Positions 10,044 to 19,710 are shown, counted from the stretch's first letter. The stretch: 64,000 nt of DNA from Aliivibrio finisterrensis_A (GCF_004167675.1 NZ_SEZQ01000013.1); one strand, 5' to 3'. Translations and numbers: made by a program. Notes: generated by a model not told the origin, from the letters alone.

Positions 10044-11204
10044 ATGACAAACTTAATTAAAAACGTAAAAGACGCATTCAACTCAGTACTTTCTTACGCT
10101 CCAACACATATTGTTCAAGCGCCGGGCCGTGTGAACTTAATTGGTGAACACACTGATTACAACGACGGTTTCGTATTGCCTTGTGCGATTAATTACCAAA
10201 CCGTAGTGGCAGCAGCAAAGCGTGATGATAATATTGTTCGTGTCGTATCGGTAGATTATGGCAATGAAACCGACGAGTTTGATATTACTCAAGAGATCAC
10301 ATTCCAAGAAAACAAAATGTGGTCGAACTACATTCGTGGTGTAGTGAAATGTTTAATTGGTCGTGGTTTTGAATTCAAAGGCGCAGATATTTCAGTCTCA
10401 GGTAATGTTCCTCAAGGTGCAGGTCTTAGCTCATCAGCTGCATTAGAAGTGGTTATCGGACAAACCTTTAAAGAGCTGTATAACCTAAACATCAGCCAAG
10501 CAGAAATCGCGCTAAATGGTCAGCAAGCAGAGAACGAATTTGTTGGTTGTAACTGTGGCATTATGGACCAAATGATCTCAGCAGAAGGCAACGAAAACCA
10601 CGCAATGTTACTCGATTGTCGCTCACTAGAAACCACAGCGGTATCCATGCCAGAAGATATGTCAGTGGTTATTATTAACTCAAACAAAAAACGTGGCTTA
10701 GTTGATTCAGAATACAACACTCGCCGTGAGCAATGTGAAGAAGCCGCACGCATCTTTGGTGTAAAAGCACTGCGCGATGTAAGCATTGAGGAGTTCAACG
10801 CAAAAGCACATGAATTAGATGAAATGGTCGCAAAACGTGCGCGTCACGTGATTACAGAAAATGATCGTACCGAAGAAGCGGCAAAAGTGTTAGCGTCAGG
10901 GGATATGAAACGCATGGCTGTTCTTATGGCTGAATCTCATGCCTCAATGCGTGATGATTTTGAAATCACAGTAAACGAAGTCGATACCTTAGTTGATATC
11001 GTTAAAAACGTGATTGGCACAGAAGGCGGCGTTCGTATGACAGGTGGTGGGTTTGGTGGTTGTATCGTAGCTTTAGTTCCGCCAGTATTAGTGGATGAAG
11101 TTAAAGCAGCGGTTGAAGAGCTATACGAAACCGCAACAGGCCTAAAAGAATCAATTTATGTGTGCCAAGCAAAAAATGGTGCAGGTTTAGTAGAAGTGCT
11201 GTAA
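10044..11204 (+). CDS. galK: Galactokinase GalK
   Basis: GHMP-family kinase that phosphorylates galactose at C1 with ATP. 386 residues, normal length. The galactokinase signature GRVNLIGEHTDYNDGFVLPC is near residues 28-47, the ATP-binding GAGLSSSAALEV near 125, and the C-terminal GHMP glycine motif TGGGFGGCIVAL near 335. Third gene of the operon, 10 bases before galM. Confidence 0.97.
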   Translation: MTNLIKNVKDAFNSVLSYAPTHIVQAPGRVNLIGEHTDYNDGFVLPCAINYQTVVAAAKRDDNIVRVVSVDYGNETDEFDITQEITFQENKMWSNYIRGVVKCLIGRGFEFKGADISVSGNVPQGAGLSSSAALEVVIGQTFKELYNLNISQAEIALNGQQAENEFVGCNCGIMDQMISAEGNENHAMLLDCRSLETTAVSMPEDMSVVIINSNKKRGLVDSEYNTRREQCEEAARIFGVKALRDVSIEEFNAKAHELDEMVAKRARHVITENDRTEEAAKVLASGDMKRMAVLMAESHASMRDDFEITVNEVDTLVDIVKNVIGTEGGVRMTGGGFGGCIVALVPPVLVDEVKAAVEELYETATGLKESIYVCQAKNGAGLVEVL

Positions 11205-11213
11205 GGAATACAC

Positions 11214-12275
11214 ATGACAGAACAATCAACATTGTTCGAAACCATGACACAGGAGGCGGCCAGCGATGGTCGCCTTGCTCAGTTATTCGAACTCAAAAAT
11301 GAAAATGGAATGCGCGCTGTGTTTATGGATATTGGTGCGACGTGGTTAAGTTGCAAAGTGCCAGTAAAAGGTAAACTACGTGAAGTCTTGCTGGGTCAAT
11401 CAACAATGGCTGGTTTTAAAAAGCAAGCAAGTTATATGGGTGTTACTGTAGGTCGCTATGCCAATCGAATTGCGAATGGTCAGTTTAAAATTGATGGCAC
11501 TAAATACCAAGTGGATACTAACCAAGCAGGCAATACTTTACACGGTGGTACAGAAGGGTTTGATAAGCGACGTTGGTCAGTCGTAAAAGAGACGACAAAC
11601 AGCATTGAATTTAGCTTAATTTCACCTGATGGCGACCAAGGTTTTCCGGGGGAGCTAACGGTTTCTGTTACCTACCAATTGACTGATGATAATCAAATCG
11701 TGATCAGTTATAACGGACAAACGACTAAATCAACCCCGGTTAATTTGACCAATCATGCTTATTTCAATTTACTTGGTGCAGATACTGAACATCTGAGTTT
11801 AGATCATATCTTAAGCGTTAATGCTAATGAGTACGTACCAACGACTGACGTAGGCATTCCAAAAGGCGTATGGAAAAAAGTAAAAGACACCAACTTCGAT
11901 TTCACCGATCCTAAAGTGATCTCACAAGATTTTATGCTAGACAAAGACCAAGATAGCGCCAAAGGTTATGACCACTCATTTGTGCTAGATAAAGCGTGTG
12001 CAAAAGGGGAGTGCGCAGCAAGCCTAACCTCTCCTGATAGCTTAGTTACAATGCACGTAGTTACCACTAAACCAGCGATGCAGTTATATACTGGAAACTG
12101 GTTAGCAGGCACACCAAATCGTATTGATGGTGAATATCAAGACTATTCAGGCGTGGCATTAGAAACGCAATTCTTGCCAGATGCGCCAAATCACCCTGAA
12201 TGGCCTCAGCCAAGCACTATTCTGTCACCGAGTGATACCTATCAGCATGAGACACGTTATCAATTTATCGTCTAG
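11214..12275 (+). CDS. galM: Aldose 1-epimerase (mutarotase) GalM
   Basis: Interconverts alpha and beta anomers of galactose so that GalK receives its substrate. 353 residues. Sugar-binding GRYANRIANGQF near residue 80, the catalytic His region NLTNHAYFNL near 180, and the catalytic Glu in ALETQFLPDAPNHP near 320. Start ATG 11214 behind AAGGA, nine bases after galK. Last gene of the operon; terminator at 12305-12333. Confidence 0.95.
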   Translation: MTEQSTLFETMTQEAASDGRLAQLFELKNENGMRAVFMDIGATWLSCKVPVKGKLREVLLGQSTMAGFKKQASYMGVTVGRYANRIANGQFKIDGTKYQVDTNQAGNTLHGGTEGFDKRRWSVVKETTNSIEFSLISPDGDQGFPGELTVSVTYQLTDDNQIVISYNGQTTKSTPVNLTNHAYFNLLGADTEHLSLDHILSVNANEYVPTTDVGIPKGVWKKVKDTNFDFTDPKVISQDFMLDKDQDSAKGYDHSFVLDKACAKGECAASLTSPDSLVTMHVVTTKPAMQLYTGNWLAGTPNRIDGEYQDYSGVALETQFLPDAPNHPEWPQPSTILSPSDTYQHETRYQFIV

Positions 12276-12304
12276 ATAGCGTGTGGCTAGTAGCATAATA
12301 ATAG

Positions 12305-12338
12305 AATCCCTACTCATTCATTGGTTAGGGATTTTTTG
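12305..12338 (+). terminator. Rho-independent terminator of the gal operon
   Basis: AATCCCTA pairs with TAGGGATT (12326-12333), followed by a run of T. It lies 30 bases past the galM stop. Confidence 0.85.
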
Positions 12339-12450
12339 TTTTAGAAATTAATGCGGAGTAGATCATAAATTAATATGACTTCTCAGCTAAATCTACCTAT
12401 GCTGATTATAGTTAATTAATAAATCAAGAAGATAAGTGGCTAGGTTCTGT

Positions 12451-15021
12451 ATGGCGAATAACATGTCTCTCAAGAAAAAAAGCATGCTTGCATTGGGATG
12501 CTACGTTTGTTTCTTAATTACCATTATCGGTAGTGTTACTTATTATGTTGTTCAATCTCCTATTCGTACAAACTTAGAGAATAATCTTGATTTAAGAACT
12601 CAGCTTCTGTCACGAGAAATAGATGCACCCCTGAATCATTCCCTTTCTACATTGCATGCGTTGGTAGGTGTTGCTGTTAGTGGCAATACGCCAGAGAACA
12701 TTCAAAACATGCTCTCTTCCGTTCTTAAAGAAAGCGATGACATTATAATTAGTGGTGGTATATGGCCAGAACCAAAGACCTTTATTCCAACGAAACAATT
12801 AGCGAGTTTATTCTTTTCCCGTGATGAAGAGGGCAAAATTGCACTGATCAATGATTACAACATTCCAAGTGAATCGCCTTATCAAAACGAGTCTTGGTAT
12901 GTCTCTGTAGCCCATGAAAATAGCACTAATCATATTTCATGGTCTGATGTTTATATTGACCCCTTCACGAAACAAAAAATGATCACCGCTTCTCAACCTT
13001 ATTTTAATCAAGGGCAGTTTGTTGGGGTGGCAACCATAGACATTTCTTTAAAAGGGCTAATCAGTGTCATTGAAGCGCAAGCAGAAAAGAATAAATTAGG
13101 CATCGTCATTAACAATGGCGACACCATGATTGCGGATTATAAGTTTAATGTACAAGAAGACATGTATGTTGTGACGCATCAGATGGAAGCCTTTAACTGG
13201 CAGATAAAAGTAATTAATTCTTATCGAACCGTGTCAGATGAAATCTACGCTCAAATTATCAATATAGAATTAGGGATAGTTCCTATTTTATTATTGTGTG
13301 TAATTATAGCTTATTACTTTATTAACAGAAGTTTGATTAGCCCTATCGTATTGATTTCAAAGCAAATTGATGAGAGTGCGACCAACAAAAAAATAGACAT
13401 CAATTACGAATACAATGACGAGATAGGGTATTTGATATCGTCATTTAATAAGAAAACAGAATCTCTTGAAATCGAGAAAGTTAAAGCGGAATCATCCACT
13501 AAAGCCAAAAGTACTTTCTTAGCGAACATGTCTCATGAGATCCGAACACCGCTAAACGGCATCATAGGCATGTCTGATATTTTAGCAGAAACGGATCTAA
13601 ACCCAGTTCAATCCGAATATTTGAGTACCATAGAAACGTCTTCTCAGGCCTTGCTCTTACTAATCAATGACATTCTTGATTTATCTAAAATAGAATCAGG
13701 TAATCTTGTGTTAGTGCCACAGCAATCTCATGTGGCAGAAGTTGCTTACGACACATTAACCGTCGTATTAAGTAAAGCCTCTGATAAAGGGCTGGCTTTG
13801 CAAATAGAACTGTCCCCAAACCTTCCAGATACGGTAATGCTAGATGAGCACCGCTTACGCCAAGTATTGATGAATTTAATGTCTAATGCCGTTAAGTTTA
13901 CTCAAAATGGGGCGGTTATTTTATCAATCAATTATGAAGAAGGAACGAAGACTAGAGGTAAATTACTCTTCTCGGTAAAAGATACTGGCATCGGTATTCA
14001 TAAAGATAAACTCCAGCAGATATTTGAACCATTTACTCAAGAAGATAGCTCAATTACTCGTCAGTTTGGTGGTACCGGGCTAGGGCTTGCAATTTGCCAC
14101 CAGTTAGTGAAATTACTTGGCGGTGAGATTAAGGTAGATTCACAAAAAGACTTTGGTAGTAAATTTTATTTTATGCTGGATGTTGACGTTCTGGGATCAG
14201 CCGCGTCAAAAGTTACTAAATACAACGGAACTCAGTGTTTAATCATTAGCAACAATAAAGCGTATGCGTCTCAATTAAATACGGAATGTAATCAGCTAGG
14301 CTTGTCGACGACAATACGTGAGAATAGCGATGAGCTTGAATCTCAAGCATTAAATTATGATGTGATCATATATTGTCAGCACTCATTGGTTCTAACGCAT
14401 AACGATATCAATAGAATTAATGCCTTATCTCAGAAACCGGGATTGGTTATTTGTCGAAAACACGGAGATGAAAAAGCCGATTTTAATCATAGTATTGATG
14501 GGCTCGTGATTTACCCTCTGTTAGGCAATCGTTTCTGTAATGCAATAAATCAGGCTCTAAGATCAAATAAGAACAAGCATGAAGCGGTACTACCTCTCGA
14601 CTCCCCTGATGATGTGCTTATGAACACTCAAGAGGAAAATGCAGAAAGCAAAACCATTCTGATTGTTGAAGATAATTTAGTGAATCAAAAAGTGGCTTCT
14701 TTACTATTGAAAAAAGAAGGGTTTAATGTCGATTTAGCCAATGATGGCCAAGAAGCCGTAAATATGGTGACAGCGAAAACCACAGTATATTCACTAATAT
14801 TAATGGATTGTATGATGCCAGTGATGGATGGGTTTGCTGCAACAGAAGCAATACGAGCATGGGAGCAAGAGCAAATGGTTGCACGTCTGCCAATCATAGC
14901 CTTAACCGCCAGCGTATTTGTTGAAGATATCGATAAGTGTTATCAATCTGGCATGGATGACTATGTGGCAAAACCGTTCAAGAAAGAGTTGATGTTAGAA
15001 AAGTTGGAAGCGTATACATAA
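12451..15021 (+). CDS. Hybrid sensor histidine kinase
   Basis: About 856 residues. A first membrane segment (about 8-32) and a second (about 272-291) enclose a periplasmic sensor, probably a double-Cache domain. Then come a HAMP region, HisKA with phospho-acceptor His362 in MSHEIRTPLNG, and HATPase with N box MSNAVKF, G1 DTGIGI and G2 GGTGLGL. A degenerate receiver-like segment (about 590-700) without an acceptor Asp follows, then a complete receiver with Asp786 in LILMDCMMPVMDG and the conserved Lys in VAKPFK. No response regulator is adjacent. The site between galM and galR suggests, but does not show, a link to sugar sensing. ATG 12451 follows TAGG; GTG 12436 in frame is an alternative start. 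Confidence 0.9.
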   Translation: MANNMSLKKKSMLALGCYVCFLITIIGSVTYYVVQSPIRTNLENNLDLRTQLLSREIDAPLNHSLSTLHALVGVAVSGNTPENIQNMLSSVLKESDDIIISGGIWPEPKTFIPTKQLASLFFSRDEEGKIALINDYNIPSESPYQNESWYVSVAHENSTNHISWSDVYIDPFTKQKMITASQPYFNQGQFVGVATIDISLKGLISVIEAQAEKNKLGIVINNGDTMIADYKFNVQEDMYVVTHQMEAFNWQIKVINSYRTVSDEIYAQIINIELGIVPILLLCVIIAYYFINRSLISPIVLISKQIDESATNKKIDINYEYNDEIGYLISSFNKKTESLEIEKVKAESSTKAKSTFLANMSHEIRTPLNGIIGMSDILAETDLNPVQSEYLSTIETSSQALLLLINDILDLSKIESGNLVLVPQQSHVAEVAYDTLTVVLSKASDKGLALQIELSPNLPDTVMLDEHRLRQVLMNLMSNAVKFTQNGAVILSINYEEGTKTRGKLLFSVKDTGIGIHKDKLQQIFEPFTQEDSSITRQFGGTGLGLAICHQLVKLLGGEIKVDSQKDFGSKFYFMLDVDVLGSAASKVTKYNGTQCLIISNNKAYASQLNTECNQLGLSTTIRENSDELESQALNYDVIIYCQHSLVLTHNDINRINALSQKPGLVICRKHGDEKADFNHSIDGLVIYPLLGNRFCNAINQALRSNKNKHEAVLPLDSPDDVLMNTQEENAESKTILIVEDNLVNQKVASLLLKKEGFNVDLANDGQEAVNMVTAKTTVYSLILMDCMMPVMDGFAATEAIRAWEQEQMVARLPIIALTASVFVEDIDKCYQSGMDDYVAKPFKKELMLEKLEAYT

Positions 15022-15023
15022 GC

Positions 15024-15065
15024 AACTTACTGCGATTGCATATGATTAAGTAATCACAGTAAGTT
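15024..15065. terminator. Inverted repeat between the convergent kinase and galR genes
   Basis: AACTTACTG pairs with CAGTAAGTT, extended by GATT/AATC. It lies between convergent stop codons and may end transcription from both sides, although no long T-run is present. Confidence 0.5.
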
Positions 15066-15084
15066 GATTGGAAAGGGATCGAGA

Positions 15085-16098
15085 TTAGGAATTAGGGCTC
15101 TCTTGCTTTATTACCGACGAACGCTCAATTAAAGACGCTTGGAAAATGGTGCCTTTAGTCATGCTTGAATTACCAGACACTAATGCTAATGAAAGTTCAG
15201 CCGCTTGTTTTGCCATGGTTTGGATAGGGTAATCAATTGTACTGAGCTTTGGATGTAAATACTTAGCAATTAAACCATTATCAAACCCTATTAAAGAGAT
15301 GTCTTTAGGAACCGCAATCTCTTGCTTCTCAAGCGCGGCTAACGCCCCTGCGGCCATATAATCGTTATAGCAAACCACCGCCGTAATAGGTAAATTACGA
15401 GATAATAGGTCAATCATTGCTTGCTCACCGCCTTCATCCGTTGGCTGTGCTTCGGCGCAATACTCTTCATTAAAATTGATCCCATGAGCGTGCAATGCTT
15501 GCTGATAGCCGGCTTTACGGTGATGGCTATCATCAATATCATGTTCAGAATTAATATAAGCAATTTTCGTATGGCCTTGAGCTATTAAATGCTCTGTCGC
15601 TAAGTTTGCACCGTGTTGGTTATCTAATGAGATACAACGGTCGGCCATTTCAGGGATATGGCGATTAATAATAACCAATCCTGGGACTTCTTTCGCAAAT
15701 TGCAGCAGCTCTTGATCACTTAACCCTTTTGAGTGGATCACCAGAGACTCACAACGGTTATTAATTAAAAGATCGATAGCTTCTTTCTCTGTGGTCGCAT
15801 CGTGATAGCCATTGCCAATCAGTAAGTGTTTTTGATGTGCTTGAGCAACGGTATCAACCGCTTTAAGCAGTGATCCAAAAAAGGGATCAGACACATCACC
15901 CACCATTACGCCAATCGTATTGGTACTCTTACTGACCAATGCTCGAGCGTTTGCGTTTGGGCGATATCCCAGTTTTTGCATCGCCGCATTAACCGATTCG
16001 ATAGCTGCTTTGCTTGCTTTTGGTGATTTATTTACCACCCTAGAAACCGTGGCAACCGATACCCCTGCTTCTTTTGCAACGTCTTTAATGGTTGCCAT
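15085..16098 (-). CDS. galR: Galactose operon repressor GalR (LacI family)
   Basis: 337-residue LacI-family regulator, closely similar to E. coli GalR/GalS: helix-turn-helix ATIKDVAKEAGVSVATVSRV, hinge with RPNANARALVSKSTNTIGV, then effector domain with VGDVSDPFFGSLLKAVD, LLIGNGYH and CYNDYMAAGALAALE. It probably binds the TGTAAACGTTTACA sites at sglT-galE and upstream of itself, releasing them when galactose is present. Transcribed towards the kinase gene and divergent from ygjH. GalR rather than GalS cannot be decided from sequence alone. Confidence 0.94.
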   Translation of the reverse strand: MATIKDVAKEAGVSVATVSRVVNKSPKASKAAIESVNAAMQKLGYRPNANARALVSKSTNTIGVMVGDVSDPFFGSLLKAVDTVAQAHQKHLLIGNGYHDATTEKEAIDLLINNRCESLVIHSKGLSDQELLQFAKEVPGLVIINRHIPEMADRCISLDNQHGANLATEHLIAQGHTKIAYINSEHDIDDSHHRKAGYQQALHAHGINFNEEYCAEAQPTDEGGEQAMIDLLSRNLPITAVVCYNDYMAAGALAALEKQEIAVPKDISLIGFDNGLIAKYLHPKLSTIDYPIQTMAKQAAELSLALVSGNSSMTKGTIFQASLIERSSVIKQESPNS

Positions 16099-16144
16099 AA
16101 TAAGTTCAATCCTGTGATGTGGTCGAGATAAAATAGTTGATCGA

Positions 16145-16158
16145 GTTAAAGTTTTAGT
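16145..16158. promoter_or_regulatory. Candidate EbgR operator between galR and ygjH
   Basis: GTTAAAGTTTTAGT matches the ebgA-promoter palindrome at 12 of 14 positions (right half exact). It lies 47 bases upstream of the galR start, suggesting that EbgR also acts on galR or ygjH. Confidence 0.5.
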
Positions 16159-16204
16159 AAATATTTAATTGCTGTTTACTTGTTCCATAGCGTATTGTTT
16201 GTAA

Positions 16205-16218
16205 TGTAAACGTTAACA
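16205..16218. promoter_or_regulatory. GalR-type operator between galR and ygjH
   Basis: TGTAAACGTTAACA differs by one base from the perfect operator at 7611-7624. It lies 28 bases upstream of ygjH and about 107 bases upstream of galR, consistent with autoregulation by GalR or control of ygjH. Confidence 0.7.
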
Positions 16219-16245
16219 CTAACTTAGAGCTAAGGATAAAGTAAA

Positions 16246-16578
16246 ATGGAAACAATTGCATACGGTGATTTCGCAAAATTAGATATTCGTGTTGGTAAAA
16301 TCACAGACGTTAAACGTCATGAAAATGCAGACAAACTTTATATTGTTCAAATCAATGTAGGAGAGCAGAGCCTTCAAACCGTTACGAGTCTTGTCCCTTA
16401 TTACACAGAAGACGAGCTTTTAGGTAAGCAAGTGGTTGTGCTGTGTAACTTAGCAAAAGCAAAAATGCGCGGTGAAACCTCAGAGTGCATGTTGCTGTGT
16501 GCAGAAACAGAAGATGAAAGCGAAAGCGTATTATTAACTCCAGAGCGCTTGATGCCTGCTGGCGTTAAAATTGTCTAA
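16246..16578 (+). CDS. ygjH: tRNA-binding (OB-fold) protein YgjH
   Basis: 110-residue stand-alone tRNA-binding domain of the MetG C-terminal/Trbp111 type, strongly similar to E. coli YgjH (DIRVGKI, HENADKLYIVQ, LQTVTSLVPYYTE, CNLAKAKMRGETSECMLLCAE). Probably binds tRNA as a dimer; no enzyme is shown. In E. coli ygjH is the direct neighbour of ebgR; here it lies 13 kb away on the other side of the gal genes, so the linkage is kept but the order has changed. A GalR-type site lies just upstream. Confidence 0.95.
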   Translation: METIAYGDFAKLDIRVGKITDVKRHENADKLYIVQINVGEQSLQTVTSLVPYYTEDELLGKQVVVLCNLAKAKMRGETSECMLLCAETEDESESVLLTPERLMPAGVKIV

Positions 16579-16602
16579 TTGGATAAAATAAAGCGATTCT
16601 TC

Positions 16603-16632
16603 AATACCAACACAAAGCATTGGTATTTTTTA
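16603..16632 (+). terminator. Rho-independent terminator of ygjH
   Basis: AATACCAA pairs with TTGGTATT (16620-16627), followed by T-rich sequence, 24 bases after the ygjH stop. Confidence 0.75.
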
Positions 16633-16794
16633 TCTTGTTGGTGCTTTGTATTGCACCTGTTAATACAAATTGAAATATAGTGCTTTGATTCACACTTTTC
16701 TATCTTTCAGAAAGGATATTGTTAACTTGTTGTTAAATCTTGCTGTATGGTTGGTTAAATAAAAAATCAGTCCATAAACTAAAAAGGATTTTAT

Positions 16795-18303
16795 ATGCAA
16801 GGTATCGTTGATTTTCTCAATGGCATAATTTGGAGCCCAGTATTGATTTATCTCTGCTTGGGCTCTGGCTTGTTTTATTCTATACAAACTCGCTTTGTGC
16901 AAATTCGTCACTTTAAAGAAATGTGTCGTTTGCTGGTATCAAACAAAGAATCAAGTAAGGGGATCAGCTCATTCCAAGCGTTGGCAGTATCACTGTCTGG
17001 TCGTGTCGGTACGGGTAACATTGCAGGGGTTGCAGCAGCCATTGGTTTTGGTGGTCCGGGAGCCGTCTTTTGGATGTGGGTCGTGGCTTTCTTAGGGGCA
17101 GCAACCGCTTATGCTGAATCAACCTTAGCGCAAATCTATAAAGAAGAAGACGAAGGTCAGTTCCGTGGTGGTCCGGCTTACTATATTGAAAAAGCGATGG
17201 GTCAAAAATGGTATGCGTGGATCTTTGCCATTGCGACTATCTTTGCTTGTGGTGTGTTACTTCCAGGTGTGCAATCAAACAGTATCGGTAATGCAGTAGA
17301 AACCGCGTTTGGTACTGGCGGCATGATTGATACTGGCCTAGGCGTATTTAGTTTTGCGAAGATCTTAACGGGTTCTGTGATTTCTATCATCCTTGGCTTT
17401 ATCATCTTTGGTGGTGTTAAACGTATTGCTCACTTTACTCAAATTGTGGTGCCGTTTATGGCATTGGCATACATCATTCTTGCATTCGTTATTATCCTAC
17501 TTAACATCTCTGAAGTACCAACTATCTTTGGTATGATCATCGGTGATGCGTTCACACCTATGGCAGGCTTTGGTGCTGCAATTGGTTGGGGTGTAAAGCG
17601 TGGTGTTTACTCAAACGAAGCCGGTCAAGGTACGGGGCCTCATGCCGCGGCAGCAGCAAGTGTTGATCACCCAGCACAACAAGGTTTAGTTCAATCGTTC
17701 TCTATCTACATTGATACGTTACTGGTTTGTTCTGCTACCGCGTTTATGATCCTTATCACAGGTGCTTATAACGTTCACGGCAGTGGTGAAGAGGTATTCT
17801 TAGTACAGAACCTTGCAGCAACCGTTGGCGCGAACGGTCCAATGTTTACGCAAATGGCGATTGAAAGCACACTGCCGGGCATTGGTAAAATCTTCATTGC
17901 TTTTGCTCTGTTCTTCTTTGCTTTTACTACCATTCTTGCTTACTACTACATTGCAGAGACAAACATTGCTTATATCCGTCGAACTCTAAAAATCGATGGC
18001 ATGATGTTTATTCTTAAAGTAGTTCTAATGTCAGCGGTATTCTACGGTACCATTAAAACCGCGAACCTTGCATGGGCAATGGGTGATGTTGGTGTTGGCT
18101 TAATGGCGTGGTTAAACATTGTCGGTATTTTGATCATCTTCTTTATGTCTAAGCCAGCACTAAAAGCGCTAAAAGATTATGAAGATCAGCAAAAACGCGG
18201 TGTCACCAACTACACGTTTGACCCAGTAAAATTGGGTATTAAAGGGGCAACGTATTGGGAAGGAAAGCTAGAGCGAAATAAGAATAAATCAAAAGAGAAG
18301 TAA
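16795..18303 (+). CDS. Alanine/glycine:cation symporter (AGCS family)
   Basis: 502-residue inner-membrane transporter, about 10-11 hydrophobic segments. The AGCS signature is clear: SGRVGTGNIAGVAAAIGFGG followed by PGAVFWMWVVAFLGAATAYAE; so is KRGVYSNEAGQGTGPHAAAA near residue 275. Takes up alanine or glycine with Na+ or H+. ATG 16795 follows AAAAAGGA. Single gene ending at a strong terminator. Confidence 0.95.
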   Translation: MQGIVDFLNGIIWSPVLIYLCLGSGLFYSIQTRFVQIRHFKEMCRLLVSNKESSKGISSFQALAVSLSGRVGTGNIAGVAAAIGFGGPGAVFWMWVVAFLGAATAYAESTLAQIYKEEDEGQFRGGPAYYIEKAMGQKWYAWIFAIATIFACGVLLPGVQSNSIGNAVETAFGTGGMIDTGLGVFSFAKILTGSVISIILGFIIFGGVKRIAHFTQIVVPFMALAYIILAFVIILLNISEVPTIFGMIIGDAFTPMAGFGAAIGWGVKRGVYSNEAGQGTGPHAAAAASVDHPAQQGLVQSFSIYIDTLLVCSATAFMILITGAYNVHGSGEEVFLVQNLAATVGANGPMFTQMAIESTLPGIGKIFIAFALFFFAFTTILAYYYIAETNIAYIRRTLKIDGMMFILKVVLMSAVFYGTIKTANLAWAMGDVGVGLMAWLNIVGILIIFFMSKPALKALKDYEDQQKRGVTNYTFDPVKLGIKGATYWEGKLERNKNKSKEK

Positions 18304-18327
18304 CTATCTCGATTGAAAGGTAAATAG

Positions 18328-18357
18328 AAAACGCCATCCACTGTGATGGCGTTTTTT
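18328..18357 (+). terminator. Rho-independent terminator of the AGCS gene
   Basis: AAAACGCCATC pairs with GATGGCGTTTT across a 5-base loop and is followed by T6. Confidence 0.9.
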
Positions 18358-18440
18358 GTCGGGATAGAGGTTGATAAGTGATATAGATGTGAATTATGTG
18401 CTATGTTGTTATATAGGCATGAACATAAAAGGAAAAGAGT

Positions 18441-18977
18441 ATGCATGAGGAAGTTATCAATTTTTGGTTTAATGAACTTGAGCCACAACAATGGTTTAAA
18501 AAAGACGAGACATTAGATACAACAATTCAGTCTCGCTTTAGCCTATTGCATCAACAAGCCAAAGCAGGAGAGCTTTTTGAGTGGCGTAAAACAGCATTAG
18601 GAAGTCTTGCTGAAATTATTCTATTAGATCAATTTTCTCGTAATATTTATCGTGATTCACCAGAGTCATTCGCAACCGATCCTTTAGCCTTAGCACTTGC
18701 TCAATTTGCCATATTACAAGGTTTTGATACTGAGTTATCTCAAGTTGAACGTAGCTTTCTATATATGCCTTTTATGCACAGCGAATCTCAAAAAATCCAT
18801 GTTGAAGCGGTGACGCTTTTTGAGAACCTAGGCAATGCATATAATTTAGAGTTTGAGCATAAACATAAAGACATTATTGATCGCTTTGGTCGTTACCCAC
18901 ATCGAAATGCCATTTTAGGTCGAACATCAACCGATGAAGAAATTGAGTTTTTACAACAACCAAATTCGAGCTTTTAA
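18441..18977 (+). CDS. DUF924 family protein
   Basis: 178 residues, soluble, matching the DUF924 family in length and sequence: FWFNELEPQQWFKKDETLD at the start, ILLDQFSRNIYRDSPESFA near residue 75, FLYMPFMHSESQ near 115, RFGRYPHRNAILGR near 150. The family has a TPR-like helical fold and no assigned reaction that I know of. Start ATG 18441 behind GGAAAAG. Stands alone and ends at the terminator at 19048-19082. Confidence 0.9.
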   Translation: MHEEVINFWFNELEPQQWFKKDETLDTTIQSRFSLLHQQAKAGELFEWRKTALGSLAEIILLDQFSRNIYRDSPESFATDPLALALAQFAILQGFDTELSQVERSFLYMPFMHSESQKIHVEAVTLFENLGNAYNLEFEHKHKDIIDRFGRYPHRNAILGRTSTDEEIEFLQQPNSSF

Positions 18978-19047
18978 ACTAGCCCTATAAACGTTACTTT
19001 GTGCAATCTATGTACTGAATTAACTACAGAACTATCAATAAATTAAG

Positions 19048-19082
19048 CGCTAAGTAGACATAAACTGCTTGGCGTTTTTTTT
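19048..19082 (+). terminator. Rho-independent terminator of the DUF924 gene
   Basis: CGCTAAGTAG pairs with CTGCTTGGCG (10 bp including two G-T pairs), followed by T8. Confidence 0.85.
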
Positions 19083-19258
19083 GTTGGATTTATAAAGAAA
19101 GTATAACGAAATAAGACAGCGTTCTGGTATGCTGTGTGGCATAGCAATACGAACCACTTTCTGGCTTTTGATTGGTTATATCCAGTTGATTTGTTGGGTA
19201 TAGGGGAAAGTGACGGGTATATCTGAATGTTAACAAGCAATAGTAGGGTATATTGATT

Positions 19259-19710
19259 ATGGCTAGAAAAGATAAAAGAATACTTTTGCTCGATTTTTTC
19301 GAGAACAAGAAGATAAAGCGCAAAGCTTTACATATCAAGATGCGGCAATAGCAACAGGTTACAACCCTAAAAGTGTTGGGAAATATATAAGTGAGAAATT
19401 AAAGGGCTCTTATATTTTTAAATCTGAGCATGGAGGGTGGGTATCAGAAGGACTTTCTAAAGTTTCTAATGATGAATTTATTCGCTTAATGTCACAAAGC
19501 ACTTCTGCCCGTAAATTATCGCCAAATGAGAAAATGTATCAGAAGTTGATAAAAAGAAGTTTAGATGCATTTACATTAGCTTTAGAAATGTATAACCGAC
19601 CGAGCCTATGTAATAGGGTTGAGGCATTTACTATTATGCAGGCGTTAACGGTACAAAGCGAAAATTTCCAACTTGCAAAAGTTCACATTGATGTTAACCT
19701 TTGTGTATGA
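19259..19710 (+). pseudogene. DUF3644-family remnant, frameshifted and truncated
   Basis: ATG 19259 opens MARKDKRILLLDFF and then loses frame in a run of six T (19294-19299). One extra T restores a continuous frame running RFREQEDKAQ-like through TYQDAAIATGYNPKSVGKYI, GSYIFKSEHGGWVSEGLSKV and SLDAFTLALEMYNRPSLCNR to VEAFTIMQAL. The last part matches the start of the DUF3644 domain (AFxLAxExYNxP, RxExFxIL). DUF3644 proteins are normally about 300 residues and are often found near restriction and phage-defence genes; here coding stops at 19710, exactly where the toxin gene begins. Two lesions (frameshift and truncation) make function unlikely. A sequencing slip in the T-run could explain the first but not the second. 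Confidence 0.65.
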
